The notes below the pieces were generated by a model that saw nothing but the letters and a program-made list of their open reading frames with translations, ran no database searches and had not been told where the DNA came from. DNA of 64,000 bases from Ornithinimicrobium sp. INDO-MA30-4 (lineage in GTDB: Bacteria > Actinomycetota > Actinomycetes > Actinomycetales > Dermatophilaceae). The translations under genes and the position numbers were made by a program. The stretch lies in assembly GCF_021535045.1 (NCBI RefSeq), contig NZ_CP091056.1, forward strand, positions 2,480,001-2,544,000, read 5' to 3'. Below, piece after piece: positions 47,162 to 57,205 of this stretch. How positions within the stretch are numbered: position 1 is the first letter of the stretch; the number at the start of each line of letters is the position of its first letter.

Positions 47162-49327
47162 TCTCGCTCATATCGGTTCGTTCACCTGGACACGTCTGTC
47201 GCTGCCTGCGCCAGTCACGCCCGAGACCACCAAGCCGCCTTGCAAGCACTGGCTGGACTGAACGGTCAGCCCCGCGTCGTCCTCGAAGCCGAGGGCAACG
47301 CGGGCGTGATCTCGTGGCGCTTAGGTGCTGACCGCGCGGTGATACCTCGCATCCTTGCCGCCCTACAGGTGGTGCTCCTGGCCTGCGCACAGCAAACGAA
47401 CGCAGCGCGCCAACGGCATCAATGTTGCAGGCAGCCGGAGTTCACCTACCGGGACATCGGCAGCGTCCGGTGCAATCGGATCACATCGAGCCCGTCGCCC
47501 GTGCCGTACTCGGTGCGCTGTCGCAGGCATCTCGCAATGAGCGAGTTCGGCTGCAGGTGATCCTTGGCCCACGACGTCGGCCACGTCGCTTGAGGGATAT
47601 TGAGCCGGACATTCGCCGTGACGCACGGGCCAGGTACGCCCAGTACCGCTTCGGTGCAGTCTTCGTATCGCTGCCAGTGCGGCGACTACGGAACGGACGA
47701 GTCGTCTCGTAGATGGCGTAGCTGCCGCACTACGTGGCCTCGAAACGCCCGGTGCCCGTTTGGCTCTGCGACGTGCATCGACAGGTTCTTTCGACACCGC
47801 TCGGTCGCCCTATCTCTGGCCACTCGAACTCTCGATTGACGAACTCGTCCCGATGCTCGGCTGGCCCGTTGCGTCGAAACCAGACGTCGAACTGCCTGGC
47901 GTGCCTTCGCGACATCCTGTGCAATTAGTCGCAACCAGTGAAGTGCCGAAAACGGGACTTCGTGTCGGCCTCAGTTCGCTCGATGCCACGCGCCCTGTCG
48001 CGATCAAGCCAGTCGATCTCTTGCGGCATCTCCATCTGCTGGGGCCGACCGGTGTCGGTAAGTCCACCGTCATGGGCAACCTGGCGCTCCAAGTCATCGA
48101 GGCCGGACACGGCGCGGTCGTGATCGACCCGAAAGGCGACCTCGTGACAGACCTACTCGGTCGCATCCCCGCATCCCGACGCGACGATGTGGTGGTCATC
48201 GATCCAACGGACCCGTCCCCAGTCGGTTTGGCAGCACTCACTCCACAAGGCCATGTAAGCGCCGATCTGTTGGCGGACACGGTGCTAGGGATCATCCACT
48301 CACTGCATGCCAAGTCCTGGGGCCCACGCACTCACGACATCCTGCACGCCAGTCTGCTGACCCTCGCCCGACGAGGCGATGCATCGCTGGTGATGGTGCC
48401 GTTACTGCTGACGAACTCCGGCTTCCGGCGATCAGTGACTCAGCACGCTGCGAAGGCGGACCCACTCGGTCTGGGCTCGTTCTGGGGCTGGTACGCAGGG
48501 CTCAGCGCTGCCGAACGTGAGCACGCGATCGCACCTCTGATGAACAAGCTACGACCCATCTTGCTCCGCCCTGGTATGCGCGCTGTCCTTGGTCAACGCC
48601 GTCCGCGCTTCGACCTCAGCGATGTCTTTACCAAGCGACGCGTAGTCCTTGTTTCGCTCAGCAAAGGCACCATGGGCCCGGAGGCGGCACAGTTACTGGG
48701 ATCACTCGTCGTCGGACTGCTCTGGCAGGCCGCGCTCGGTCGCGCCGCCGTGCCGCAGAGCCAGCGCCGCCCGTCGTACGTGTTTATCGACGAAGTGCAG
48801 GAATACCTGCGGCTCCCTGGCGACCTATCGGATGCACTGGCTCAGGCTCGTGGCCTCGGCGTCGGATTCGTCCTGGCGCACCAACACCTCGGCAACTCTC
48901 GACACCGGTCCGTGAAGCAGTGCTGGCCAATGCCCGCTCCCGCGTCGCGTTTCAGCTATCGGCCAAAGACGCCCGCGACCTGACCACCAAGACCGGCCTA
49001 GTAGCGCCTGAGGACTTCGCGGCACTTCCCAAATTCGGTGCATACGCCCAACTGCATGTAGACGGCACGCAAGCGCCGTGGTGTTCGCTGGTGACGCAGC
49101 CGCTACCCGCCGCGACTCAGACTGTGGCTGCCATTAAAGAACGTTCACGACAGCGATACGGGCAGCCCCTCGACGAAGTTGAACGCGAACTGGAAAGCCT
49201 CATTGATATACCGCAACCCCCTCGGGCAACCCACTGGGACGAACCTCGCGGCGAGCCAGTTCGACAACAGATGGCCCCAATTCTGGAGCCCGGCCATGAG
49301 TCGGCGCGTCGCCTACATCCCAGGTGA
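47154..49327 (+). CDS. VirD4/TraG-like coupling ATPase (TraM recognition type, multiply frameshifted)
   Basis: Large P-loop ATPase likely to deliver the relaxase-DNA complex for transfer. N-terminus MIDLAHIGSFTWTRLSLPAP then AALQALAGLNGQPRVVLEAEGN in the next frame. The ATPase core reads LLRHLHLLGPTGVGKSTVMG (Walker A), GHGAVVIDPKGDLVTDLLGR, RRVVLVSLSKGTMGPEAAQL, and PSYVFIDEVQEYLRLPGDLS (Walker B). It ends with a TraM-recognition-like FVLAHQHLGQL and REAVLANARSRVAFQLSAKD. Losses near 47235, 47375-47420, 47700 and 48897 split it. About 725 residues. Membrane helices are not obvious. Confidence 0.78.
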
Positions 49328-50255
49328 GGGGCTGCCGCTCGGCATTCCGTCCGAACAGCAACACGAATCGGCATCGTCACAGGTCAACGGCTCAGAAGCC
49401 GATATACGGGGGACGAATACTCCGCCTCTCCGGAGTCCGCTACACCCGAACGTGAGGCACAGCAACGCCGCGTCAGTCGTAAACGTCTAGGCTCACTTAT
49501 TGAACAGATGGTCGACCGTGACCATCAGGTCCTGCGCACCATTGCTGAGCACCGCTTCGTAACATCAATCCAACTTCAGCACCTGATCTTCACGACGCAC
49601 AACAGCGACGCCTCCGCAGCACGCACAACCCGCCGCGTGCTGTCACGGCTAGAACGCTGGTCACTCATCCGCCAACTGGATCGACGTGTGGGTGGCGCTA
49701 TCGGCGGCTCCTCACCACGGGTCTGGCAACTGGCTCCAGCCGGTGCCCGGTTGGTGGCTCATGACGGCGCAACATACCGAGTCAGCGAGCCCAGCCTGCG
49801 ATTCCTGCGGCACTGTCTGGCCGTCGCAGACGTGCATGTGCTCCTTCAACAGCACCGCGCCATTGAGGCAATCGAAGACGTAAAGGTAGAGGTTGAACCG
49901 CAGTCGTGGCGACGCTTCACCGGCCTCGGTGGCGAGCCGCGCTGGTTGCAACCTGACCTGGCGGGGACCGTTCTGACCGCTGACTACGAGGACCGCTGGT
50001 TCATCGAGGTGGACCTGGGCACCGAAAGCCTGCCCGTATTGCTCCGCAAGTGTGGCCACTACGCGGACTACCGAGCCAGTGGTCAGGAGCAAGACCGCCA
50101 CGCCAGTTTCCTCTAGTGCTGTGGCTCTTCACGGATCAGCGCCGAGCCGCCAACCGAGAGCTGCTGTCGCCAGAACGCCGCGACTTACGCCCGAGTTGTA
50201 CCGGTTCGCCACACCCAGCACCATCGCTGAAGTCCTGAGCGGAAGCGCATCATGA
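49296..50255 (+). CDS. Replication-relaxase family protein (frameshifted)
   Basis: Predicted winged-helix relaxase/replication initiator of actinobacterial mobile elements. ATG 49296 overlaps the ATPase end. N-terminal segment SRRVAYIPGEGLPLGIPSEQ, then after a break near 49420 the core: MVDRDHQVLRTIAEHRFVTS, IQLQHLIF, TRRVLSRLERWSLIRQLDRR, VWQLAPAGARLV (wHTH), then HCLAVADVHVLL, WLQPDLAGTVLTADYEDRWF, IEVDLGTESLPVLLRKCGHY. A break near 50098 leads to FPLVLWLF and LTPELYRFATPSTIAEVL. About 320 residues. Confidence 0.8.
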
Positions 50256-51295
50256 GCCGCCCGACAGACACGCAGATCGAGCGCAACACCACCATGCTCG
50301 GTGACGTCCGTGCCGTGCTGCCCACGCTGCCGACAGGCTCGGTAGACACGGTGGTCACCAGCCCGCCGTACTTCCGGCTCCGCGACTACGCGACCGATAC
50401 CCAGATGGGGCTGGAATCAACGGTCGAGGAATGGGTCCGTGAACTCCGAGACATCAGTCGGGAAATTGGCCGAGTAATCGCCCCACACGGCACGTACTGG
50501 CTCAACCTCGGCGACGCCTACAGCACCCACAGCCGCGAAGGTGCGCCACGAAAGAGCCTGCTGGGCGCACCGGAACATCTACTGCTGGCCCTGATCGATG
50601 ACGGCTGGATCGTGCGCAACAAGATCGTCTGGGCCAAGCCCAACCCGATCCCGAGTAGCGTCACCGACCGCCTGGCCTGCACCTACGAGGTCATCTACCT
50701 GCTGACCCGCTCACCGCGCTACTACTTCGACCTCCACGCCATCCGCGAACCACACAAGTCAAGGCCCGAAACCAAGGGCAGCACCTCGCAGCGACCGGGA
50801 GGACGTGACGACCAGACCCGTCCTGCCTGGTTGGGTCCGAACGCCGACGGCGACCAAGGACTGGCCAGCCTGAAACGGCGAGGGCTGGCTGGTCATCCCT
50901 GGGCAAGAATCCGGGAGATGTCTGGAGGATGGCCACCAGCCGTTACCAAGGGCCCACTTCGCGACCTACCCCGCATCGCTCATCGAGCGCATCCTACGAG
51001 CCGGCTGTCCCGAGAAACGTTGCGTCCAGTGTCGTCATCCCTGGACACGGCCACTTCAGCGACGGGGCGACTCTGCAACCCGTCTGCCTATCCGACCGTC
51101 CTGCGACTGCGACGCCGAGTCAGAGCCGGGGCTAGTGCTCGATCCCTTTTGGGTGCTGGCACCACGGCCTTGGCTGCCGAACGGCAAGGCAAAGACTGGC
51201 TCGGCATCGAACTGAACCCTGACTACATCCGCCTGGCCGACCAGCGGCTGACTGACGAACGAAACACGACACCGAAAGGAGGTGACCATGAATGA
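50252..51295 (+). CDS. DNA N4-cytosine/N6-adenine methyltransferase (frameshifted)
   Basis: Amino-methyltransferase with the SPPY catalytic motif early (TVVTSPPYFRLRDYATD) and the SAM motif late (PFLGAGTTALAAERQGKDWL), the beta-class order. TYWLNLGDAY, DDGWIVRNKIVWAKPNPIPS and YYFDLHAIREPH are typical. Breaks near 50900 and 51147 compensate each other; the repaired middle reads GHPLGKNPGDVWRMATSRYQ, YPASLIERILRAGCPEKRCV with a Cys-rich CVQCRHPW insertion. No cognate restriction nuclease is nearby, so it probably protects the element DNA. Confidence 0.87.
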   Translation: MSRPTDTQIERNTTMLGDVRAVLPTLPTGSVDTVVTSPPYFRLRDYATDTQMGLESTVEEWVRELRDISREIGRVIAPHGTYWLNLGDAYSTHSREGAPRKSLLGAPEHLLLALIDDGWIVRNKIVWAKPNPIPSSVTDRLACTYEVIYLLTRSPRYYFDLHAIREPHKSRPETKGSTSQRPGGRDDQTRPAWLGPNADGDQGLASLKRRGLAGHPWARIREMSGGWPPAVTKGPLRDLPRIAHRAHPTSRLSRETLRPVSSSLDTATSATGRLCNPSAYPTVLRLRRRVRAGASARSLLGAGTTALAAERQGKDWLGIELNPDYIRLADQRLTDERNTTPKGGDHE

Positions 51296-51896
51296 ACACG
51301 ACCCAAGAACCGAGAAAGCGACAAACCCCGAGCGGGAGCAAGCACCAAGGCTGCACCCGAAAGTCTGGATCGGCTCCTGGGCCGACTACAACGACGGCCG
51401 ACTACACGGCAACTGGTGCGACGCGGCCGTCGAAACCGAGACGCTCTGGGCAGATGTCCAAGCCATCCTGGCAACGAGCCACGATCTGGCAGCAGAAGAT
51501 TTCGGCATCTTCGACCACGACGGCTTCGGCGGCTACCAGCCGGGCGAATCTGACCAGCTGGAGCACGTCGCCACGGTTGCTCGTGGCATCGCCGAGCATG
51601 GCCCAGCCTTCGCGGCCTACGCCGAACTGCACGACGGAGACCTCTCGATGCTGTCCAGTTTCACCGACGCCTACCTCGGCGAACACGAATCGACCGTTGC
51701 CTGGGCCGAAGCCTTCATGGACGAGTCCGGTGCCAGGGAGACCATCGAACGAATGGCTCAAGAACAGGTCGGGGACCTCGCGCGATACGTTCACATCGAC
51801 ACTGAGTCGTGGGCTCAAGACGCCTGGCTCTCCGGCGACGTGGCAGTTGCCCATCGGCCAGAAGGTGGTGTCTGGATCTTTAGCAGCAACCCATAG
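51288..51896 (+). CDS. ardA: Antirestriction protein ArdA
   Basis: DNA-mimic inhibitor of type I restriction enzymes, used by mobile elements on entry. Intact, about 202 residues, very acidic. Start ATG 51288 is placed by AAAGGAGG just upstream; GTG 51282 would add two residues. Family signature VWIGSWADYNDGRLHGNWCD, then DFGIFDHDGFGGYQPGESDQ, AAYAELHDGD, FTDAYLGEHESTVAWAEAFM. Overlaps the methyltransferase end. Confidence 0.92.
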   Translation: MNEHDPRTEKATNPEREQAPRLHPKVWIGSWADYNDGRLHGNWCDAAVETETLWADVQAILATSHDLAAEDFGIFDHDGFGGYQPGESDQLEHVATVARGIAEHGPAFAAYAELHDGDLSMLSSFTDAYLGEHESTVAWAEAFMDESGARETIERMAQEQVGDLARYVHIDTESWAQDAWLSGDVAVAHRPEGGVWIFSSNP

Positions 51897-52043
51897 CCCG
51901 GGCGTCCCTCGTCGAGGGACTGCAGCCGCTCGTTCGAAACCGCAGCGGTTCGGCGGCTGCACCACCCCGAGGAGGTGGCTCACCGCTATGGCATCTGTCA
52001 TGGCTGGTGAGACAACACCCTCAGAAAGGCAGGTCAGAGTCTG
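51897..52043. other. Intergenic segment with short dyads
   Basis: Contains the palindrome GTCCCTCGTCGAGGGAC (51904-51920) and further short GC-rich dyads between ardA and the ribbon-helix-helix gene. No gene is seen. Could be a weak terminator or an operator. Confidence 0.35.
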
Positions 52044-52307
52044 ATGAAGACCCTGGCAATCCGACTAGAGGACGAGCAACACGCTCTCCTCACGCTCCTC
52101 GCCAAGCTCAGCGGCGAATCGGTCACCGACGTCATCCGCGTCGCGATCGAGAGGCAACTCGAAACCATGGCAGCCAACCCAGAGCTCTCGTCCAAAGCGG
52201 ACGAACTCACGGTGGTCATCGATCGAGAAGCAGCCGAGCAACGCGCCGCTCTCGCGCAACTCTTCGGGACCACAGCGCCACCGCGCAGTCGTTCCAAGAG
52301 TCAGTAG
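52044..52307 (+). CDS. Ribbon-helix-helix DNA-binding protein
   Basis: 87 residues. MKTLAIRLEDEQHALLTLLA, KLSGESVTDVIRVAIERQLE is a typical MetJ/Arc/CopG RHH: one strand, two helices. The tail (LTVVIDREAAEQRAALAQLF) is a charged helix. In mobile elements such proteins act as relaxosome accessory factors, antitoxins or copy-control regulators. No toxin partner is adjacent. Confidence 0.75.
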   Translation: MKTLAIRLEDEQHALLTLLAKLSGESVTDVIRVAIERQLETMAANPELSSKADELTVVIDREAAEQRAALAQLFGTTAPPRSRSKSQ

Positions 52308-52322
52308 AGCAAGGGCGGGAGT

Positions 52323-52366
52323 CCGGAGGATTGTAGCCGCGCTATCAAAGCGCGGCTCTCCTCCGG
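52323..52366 (+). terminator. Two-tier hairpin terminator after the RHH gene
   Basis: The inner stem AGCCGCGCT (52335-52343) / AGCGCGGCT (52349-52357) has a 5-nt loop. The outer stem CCGGAGGA (52323-52330) / TCCTCCGG (52359-52366) extends it. It ends the rightward transfer operon ahead of the XRE promoter region. Confidence 0.75.
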
Positions 52367-52401
52367 CTCCTGCCTATCTAACCCAATAAAGACAGATAAT
52401 C

Positions 52402-52440
52402 CTGTTGTGGAATAGTGAGATATCGTCCACAAATAGGGAC
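52402..52440 (+). promoter_or_regulatory. Putative promoter/operator of the XRE-ImmA-recombinase operon
   Basis: AT-rich stretch with CTGTTGTGGAATAG (52402-52415), identical to 46776-46789 before the transfer operon, followed by GTCCACAAATAGGGAC, a GTCC...GGAC dyad like those at 46806 and 46844. Likely site of XRE autoregulation. Inferred from shared motifs. Confidence 0.5.
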
Positions 52441-52496
52441 AAATGCAATACAATAGAAACCATGGTCAACTTTATAGAACAAAGGATATCCTAAGA

Positions 52497-52891
52497 ATGA
52501 CACAACCGAATTCGAATACCCCACCAAAGACAAGTTTCGGACACCTTATTCGTGCCGCCCGAGAGGCTGCAGGTCTGAGCCTGCGCGACGTGGCTGCTGA
52601 GGCCGACGTCTCGAAGTCCATGCTCGGCAAGCTGGAGCAAGACGAGATTCAGTCGCCCAACCCCCGACTACTCGAAGCGCTGGCTCCCACGCTCGGCATC
52701 GAACTCATCGATCTGTACAGCGCCGCGGGCTATGTACCCGCCAAGGGCCTGCCGAACTTCTCGCCCTACCTGCGCAGCAAGTACCGCGACCTCCCCCAGA
52801 AGCACGGACCGAGATTGAAGCGTCGTTCACCGAGATTGCCAGCCGCTACGGCATCGCTGAACGCGGCCCGGCACCTGGCGAAGACGAATAA
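52497..52891 (+). CDS. XRE-family repressor (frameshifted)
   Basis: About 131 residues. The XRE HTH reads FGHLIRAAREAAGLSLRDVA, AEADVSKSMLGKLEQDEIQS, PNPRLLEALAPTLGIEL. A missing C near 52796 shifts the end; the repaired tail is LPPEARTEIEASFTEIASRY, GIAERGPAPGEDE, stopping at 52891. It is paired with an ImmA/IrrE peptidase 31 bp downstream, as in ICEBs1 ImmR-ImmA, where damage-triggered proteolysis of the repressor induces excision. The same logic is inferred here. Confidence 0.8.
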
Positions 52892-52922
52892 GCGAAGAAC
52901 AGCAAAAGAAAGGAGGCTCCTC

Positions 52923-53596
52923 ATGAACCACTCAACAACACGCCCAACGTCATACGTATCGATCCTTAAACGCGTCCGGGCACTTGCCCCGGTTCGTGAC
53001 TGCACCTTTGCTGAGTCGTTGGTCATCGCCGAGCGTCAAGCCACCCGACTAGCGGCGCTGCTGACGGGTGACGCCAGATCAACCGACGGCATCCAGACGC
53101 ACCACATCGATGGACTACCTCGTATCCGAGTTGTTTTCGAGGCGGCGCTGCCGGTGAGTGGCATGAGCCACTGGAACGGCCAAGAGTGGGTTGTCACCAT
53201 CGCGGGCCGTGACTCACTGGCTCGCCAGCGCTTCACGATGCTGCACGAGTTCAAGCACGTGATCGACCACGGGGCGACGAAGCGGCTGTACCAAAGCACC
53301 AAAAGCAGACCGCCGGACAGCAAGCCGAAATGGCCGCCGATTACTTCGCTGGCTGCGCACTGGTCAGCAAGCGCGACCTCAAACATGCATGGGGCTGTGG
53401 CATCCAGCGACCGGCCGACCTGGCTGCCCACTTCAACGTCAGCGAACCCGCCATCCGCGTCCGACTGGCGCAAACCGGCCTCGATGTCATCGCTGATAGC
53501 AAACCGGTTAGCAGATGCGCTCGACCAGTTCGAACGCCAAGGAACGAAGCGCAGATCTTCCGCTACGCACCACCTCACCGAAGGAGTTACGCATGA
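52923..53596 (+). CDS. ImmA/IrrE family metallopeptidase (frameshifted)
   Basis: Zn-dependent anti-repressor peptidase. ATG 52923 with AAAGGAGG upstream. The active site RFTMLHEFKHVIDHG holds HExxH (His-Glu-Phe-Lys-His). A base is missing near 53308; the repaired part reads AEMAADYFAGCALVSKRDLK, HAWGCGIQRPADLAAHFNVS, EPAIRVRLAQTGL, then ends at 53596. Its stop overlaps the recombinase start (ATGA). Probably cleaves the XRE repressor encoded upstream. Confidence 0.85.
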
Positions 53597-55318
53597 GCAC
53601 AGCCGCAACCGAGACCGCCATCTTGCCGATGGCTGTTGTCTATCTGCGCGTCAGCACCAGGGAGCAAGCCGAGCGCGGCGGTGAGGTCGAAGGCTTCTCC
53701 ATCCCCGCTCAGCGGGAGGCGTGTGTCCGTAAAGCCGAAGCACTCGGCGTGCAAGTAGTGGCCCAATTTGTCGACGCCGGTGAGAGCGCCCGCTCAGCTA
53801 ACCGTCCTCAACTCAAGGCCATGCTCGACTTCGTCACCGAGCACCGCGTCAAGTATGTCATCGTCCACAAGGTCGACCGATTGGCCCGCAACCGTGTCGA
53901 TGACGTCGAGATCAATCTGCAAATCACGACGGCAGGTGCCCAGTTGGTCAGTTGCTCAGAGAACATCGACGAGACGCCGAGCGGAATGCTGCTGCACGGC
54001 ATCATGAGTTCGATCGCTGAGTTCTACAGCCAAAACTTGGGCACCGAAGCCAAGAAAGGAATGCTGCAAAAGCCAAGAGCGGTGGCACCCCCAGCAAAGC
54101 GCCGTTCGGCTACATGAACACTCGTGAGCGCACCGACGAAGGCCGCGAAGTGCGGACGATCACGAATGACCCCGAGCGAGCGCACTGGGTGCCGTGGATC
54201 TTCGACAAGTACGCCAGTGGAGACTGGACCGTCGTCGCCATCCGTGATGAGTTGAACCGCAACGGTGTCAGCACATTGCCCACACCCAAGAGGGGAGCCA
54301 GCCGATAGCCATCTCCCACGTCCACAACATCTTGAAGAACCGCTACTACGTAGGGGTCGTGACGTTCGAAGGCGTGGAGTACAAGGGTAAGCATCAAGCG
54401 CTCGTCAGCGAAGAGTTGTATAAAACCGTTCAGCGCATCCGGGCCGAGCGTTACCAGAGCGGCGACAAGCCTCGCGTCCACACCACGTACATGAAGGGAT
54501 CGATCTTCTGCGGCCAATGTGGTCATGGGCTCTCGTTCGAGAAGTCGCGAAAGTCAAGGGTGACCTATACGAGTACTTCTATTGCCTCGGTCGTCAAGGC
54601 CACAAGAACGGCTGCACCTTCCGTGCCACGCAAGTTCACGTCGTTGAGCAGCTGATCGAGGACTACTGGCAGACCGTCACGCTGACGGAGCACGCCGTTT
54701 CGGAGATCCGGCGGTTGACGCTGGAGCACATCGATCTTGTCCTGCCGAAGATGAGCGATGACCGGTTGGCGGCTGAGGCCGAACTGACGACATTGAACGA
54801 GCAGAGCCATAAACTCATGACGGCACACTATGCCGACGCCATCTCGTTGCCAGACCTGAAACGCGAGCAAGCCACCATCGCGACCAGACGGGCGCTCGCA
54901 GAGCAGCGCATCGCAAGGGCGAATACCGATTCTGACCTGGTGCGGGCCAAGTTGGCTATCGCTTGTGAACTCTTGACGCGTGCGCATGAGCAGTACGTCG
55001 GCGCACCGGACAACCTGCGACGCACACTCAACCGGGCTGTCTTTGAGCACATCTACATCGACGAAGACGGCGTGACTGGAAGTGACCTGACTGAGCCATT
55101 CCAACGACTCATGTCTGACTCGCTGGCCGACGATCTCAGGGTCGAACGGCGACGACACCAAACCAGTCGCACTAGAACTTCTACCCTGCGTGTCGTATCA
55201 GGGGTCACAGCGAGCATGTCCAGGGGTGAGTATCGACCTCATGGAGATCCACCCGGGTCATCCTTCCAAACGTCTTCGGACACCCGGAGGACACGCTTTG
55301 GGACGCATTCACGCGTAA
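53593..55318 (+). CDS. Large serine recombinase (element integrase, frameshifted)
   Basis: Site-specific recombinase for integration and excision. The N-terminal resolvase domain reads MAVVYLRVSTREQAERGGEV (nucleophile Ser), HKVDRLARNRVDDVEINLQI. The recombinase domain reads TPSKAPFGYMNTRERTDEGR and SHVHNILKNRYYVGVVTFEG. The zinc ribbon has CGQCGHGL...CLGRQGHKNGC. A long coiled-coil follows (DDRLAAEAELTTLNEQSHKL). Breaks near 54080, 54303 and 54560. The 3' end is uncertain: the frame as sequenced runs on through the antisense tRNA (GFEPATSSSRTTRATKLRHT, a known type of artefact), while a frame ending ALGRIHA stops at 55318. Start overlaps immA. Confidence 0.85.
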
Positions 55319-55363
55319 AAAGCCCGAGGGGTCAACTTCACGTAAGACAGGGGTCACAAAGAA

Positions 55364-55395
55364 AGAACCCCGATCCATATGAGGACCAGGGTTCT
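55364..55395 (-). terminator. Terminator after tRNA-Pro
   Basis: On the minus strand AGAACCC (55395-55389) and GGGTTCT (55370-55364) with extra GC pairing inside form a stem, followed by TTCTTTGTG. It lies 17 bp beyond the tRNA 3' end, on the element side. Confidence 0.65.
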
Positions 55396-55408
55396 AACGA
55401 AAACATTT

Positions 55409-55485
<77 letters not shown>

Positions 55486-55586
55486 TGGCACGCGCCCTCA
55501 GCAGGCGCGCAGCGTCCGCCACGATATCCCAAGAACGCCGGTTGCACCGAATCGGCTGCCCTGTCTTGGTTGTCGAGACTTTGGCC

Positions 55587-56593
55587 TTACCAAAGCGCGA
55601 AGTCAGCGGGCGCTCTGCTCGGTTTGCCCGTTGAGGGCACGCTCGTTGCCCAATTGGGCCGCTCGCGGGGCATGAGGGTCAGCAGTGCGGCCTCCGGACG
55701 GCAGGCCAAACGCATGGGGGATAGGCGACCGGCGCCCAGGCCAGCCGAGACATGTAGGTAGGCAGCATCTTCTGGCGCAAACTCGCTGGGTGTGCGGCCT
55801 GCACCGGGCCACCATCGAGACAGGCCCTTGGCGCGAGTCCGGTCCAGGTCGCAGTTAGTCACGAGCGCCCCATAGAACGGCAAGCACACCTGTCCGCCAT
55901 GCGTGTGCCCAGCGATCAACAGATCAGCCCCATCGCGGCTCATGGCGTCCAAAACGCGCGTGTATGGCGCGTGGGTCACCCCGATAGTCAGCGCCGCAAA
56001 CGGATCGGCTGGGCCAGCCACCTCGGCATAACGGTCATAGCCCAGGTGCGGGTCATCGACCCCGACGAACTCAAAGTCGAGGCCGCGCAGGCGGGTGCGG
56101 CCTCGCGCGTTTGTCAGGTCAGACCAGCCAGCGCCCACGAAACCGTCAATCAAGTCTTGGGTCGGCAACCGCAGGTCTGTCATCTGCTCGCCACGGCTAT
56201 GCGAATCGTTAAAATAGCGCAGTGGGTTTTTCAACGTGGGCGGGAAGTAGTCGTTGGAGCCCAACACAAACATCCCCGGCCGATCCAGCAACGGGCCATA
56301 GGCCTCCAGCGCTAGCGGCACCGCCTCCATGTGCGACAGATTGTCCCCGGTGCTGATCACCAGGTCTGGCTCCAACGCGTCCAGGCCACGCAGCCACTGC
56401 GCTCGGTACTCCTGACCAGGTGCAAGGTGCAGGTCGCTGACATGCAAAACACGAATCTCTGGCGATCCGGGTGGGAGCACTGCGGCAGCAAATCTGCGCA
56501 AAGCAAAGCTCTTGGCTCGACCAGAGTGCTGTAGGCGAACGCGCCCACGCCCACTCCGGCGGCCACAGCAGCGAGGCGGGGTAGTGACGACAT
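55587..56593 (-). CDS. Membrane-anchored metallophosphoesterase (frameshifted near start)
   Basis: Calcineurin-like phosphoesterase, about 335 residues. The N-terminus is MSSLPRLAAVAAGVGVGAFA, a single membrane helix or signal anchor. After a one-base break near 56505 come the metal motifs: VLHVSDLHLAPGQE (D-x-H), DLVISTGDNL (GDx), FVLGSNDYF (GND-type), GVTHAPYTRV (H) and LLIAGHTHGGQVCLP (GHTH). Actinobacterial homologues are often next to PBP and YqeY genes as here. Substrate unknown. Confidence 0.85.
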
Positions 56594-56650
56594 ACCCCGA
56601 TCATGCCAAAACCAAGCCAGGTGTGAGCAAAGCGGTGAGATACTGGGGGT

Positions 56651-57118
56651 ATGACCGACTCGACTTCTTCACTTAAGGGCACTCTGCAGAGCGACCTCCA
56701 CGACTCCATGCGCGCCAAGGACAAGGTGCGCTCCGGGACGCTGCGGATGGCATTGACCGCCGTCACTAACGCCGAGGTTGCTGGCAAAGAGCACGTTAAT
56801 CTCACCGATGACGATGTGCTCAAGGTGATCGCCAAGGAAGCCAAGAAGCGCAAAGAGTCAGCGGCGGCCTATCACGACGCCAACCGACCGGAGTTGGCCT
56901 CGGTCGAAGAGGCTGAGTTGGAGATCCTCGAGGCCTACCTGCCGGCCCAACTCGATGACGCTGCGCTGGAGGAGATGGCCAAGGCTGCCGTTGCTGAGAC
57001 GGGCGCGACCGGGATGGCCCAGATGGGTGCCGTGATGAAGGTTGTGCAGCCTCAGGTGGCAGGCAGAGCTGACGGCGGCCGAGTCGCCGCCGCGGTCCGC
57101 AAGGCGCTGCAGGCTTAA
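56651..57118 (+). CDS. GatB/YqeY domain-containing protein
   Basis: Intact 155 residues. KGTLQSDLHDSMRAKDKVRS, GTLRMALTAVTNAEVA, KKRKESAAAYHDANRPELAS, LEILEAYLPAQLDDAALEEM are typical YqeY. The family resembles the tRNA-binding tail domain of GatB, but its role is not established. Transcribed divergently from the metallophosphoesterase (57 bp between the starts). Confidence 0.9.
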   Translation: MTDSTSSLKGTLQSDLHDSMRAKDKVRSGTLRMALTAVTNAEVAGKEHVNLTDDDVLKVIAKEAKKRKESAAAYHDANRPELASVEEAELEILEAYLPAQLDDAALEEMAKAAVAETGATGMAQMGAVMKVVQPQVAGRADGGRVAAAVRKALQA

Positions 57119-57150
57119 ACGCGACATCACATCGCTCCACGGGGCATAAG

Positions 57151-57189
57151 AAGAGCGGGGCTGACCATCAACTGGTCAGCCCCGCTCTT
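57151..57189. terminator. Bidirectional terminator between yqeY and the PBP gene
   Basis: AAGAGCGGGGCTGACCA (57151-57167) and TGGTCAGCCCCGCTCTT (57173-57189) form a perfect 17-bp stem with a 5-nt loop. It lies between the converging stops of yqeY (57118) and the PBP gene (57206) and can serve both. Confidence 0.85.
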
Positions 57190-57205
57190 GCGGTTGTGAA
57201 GATCG

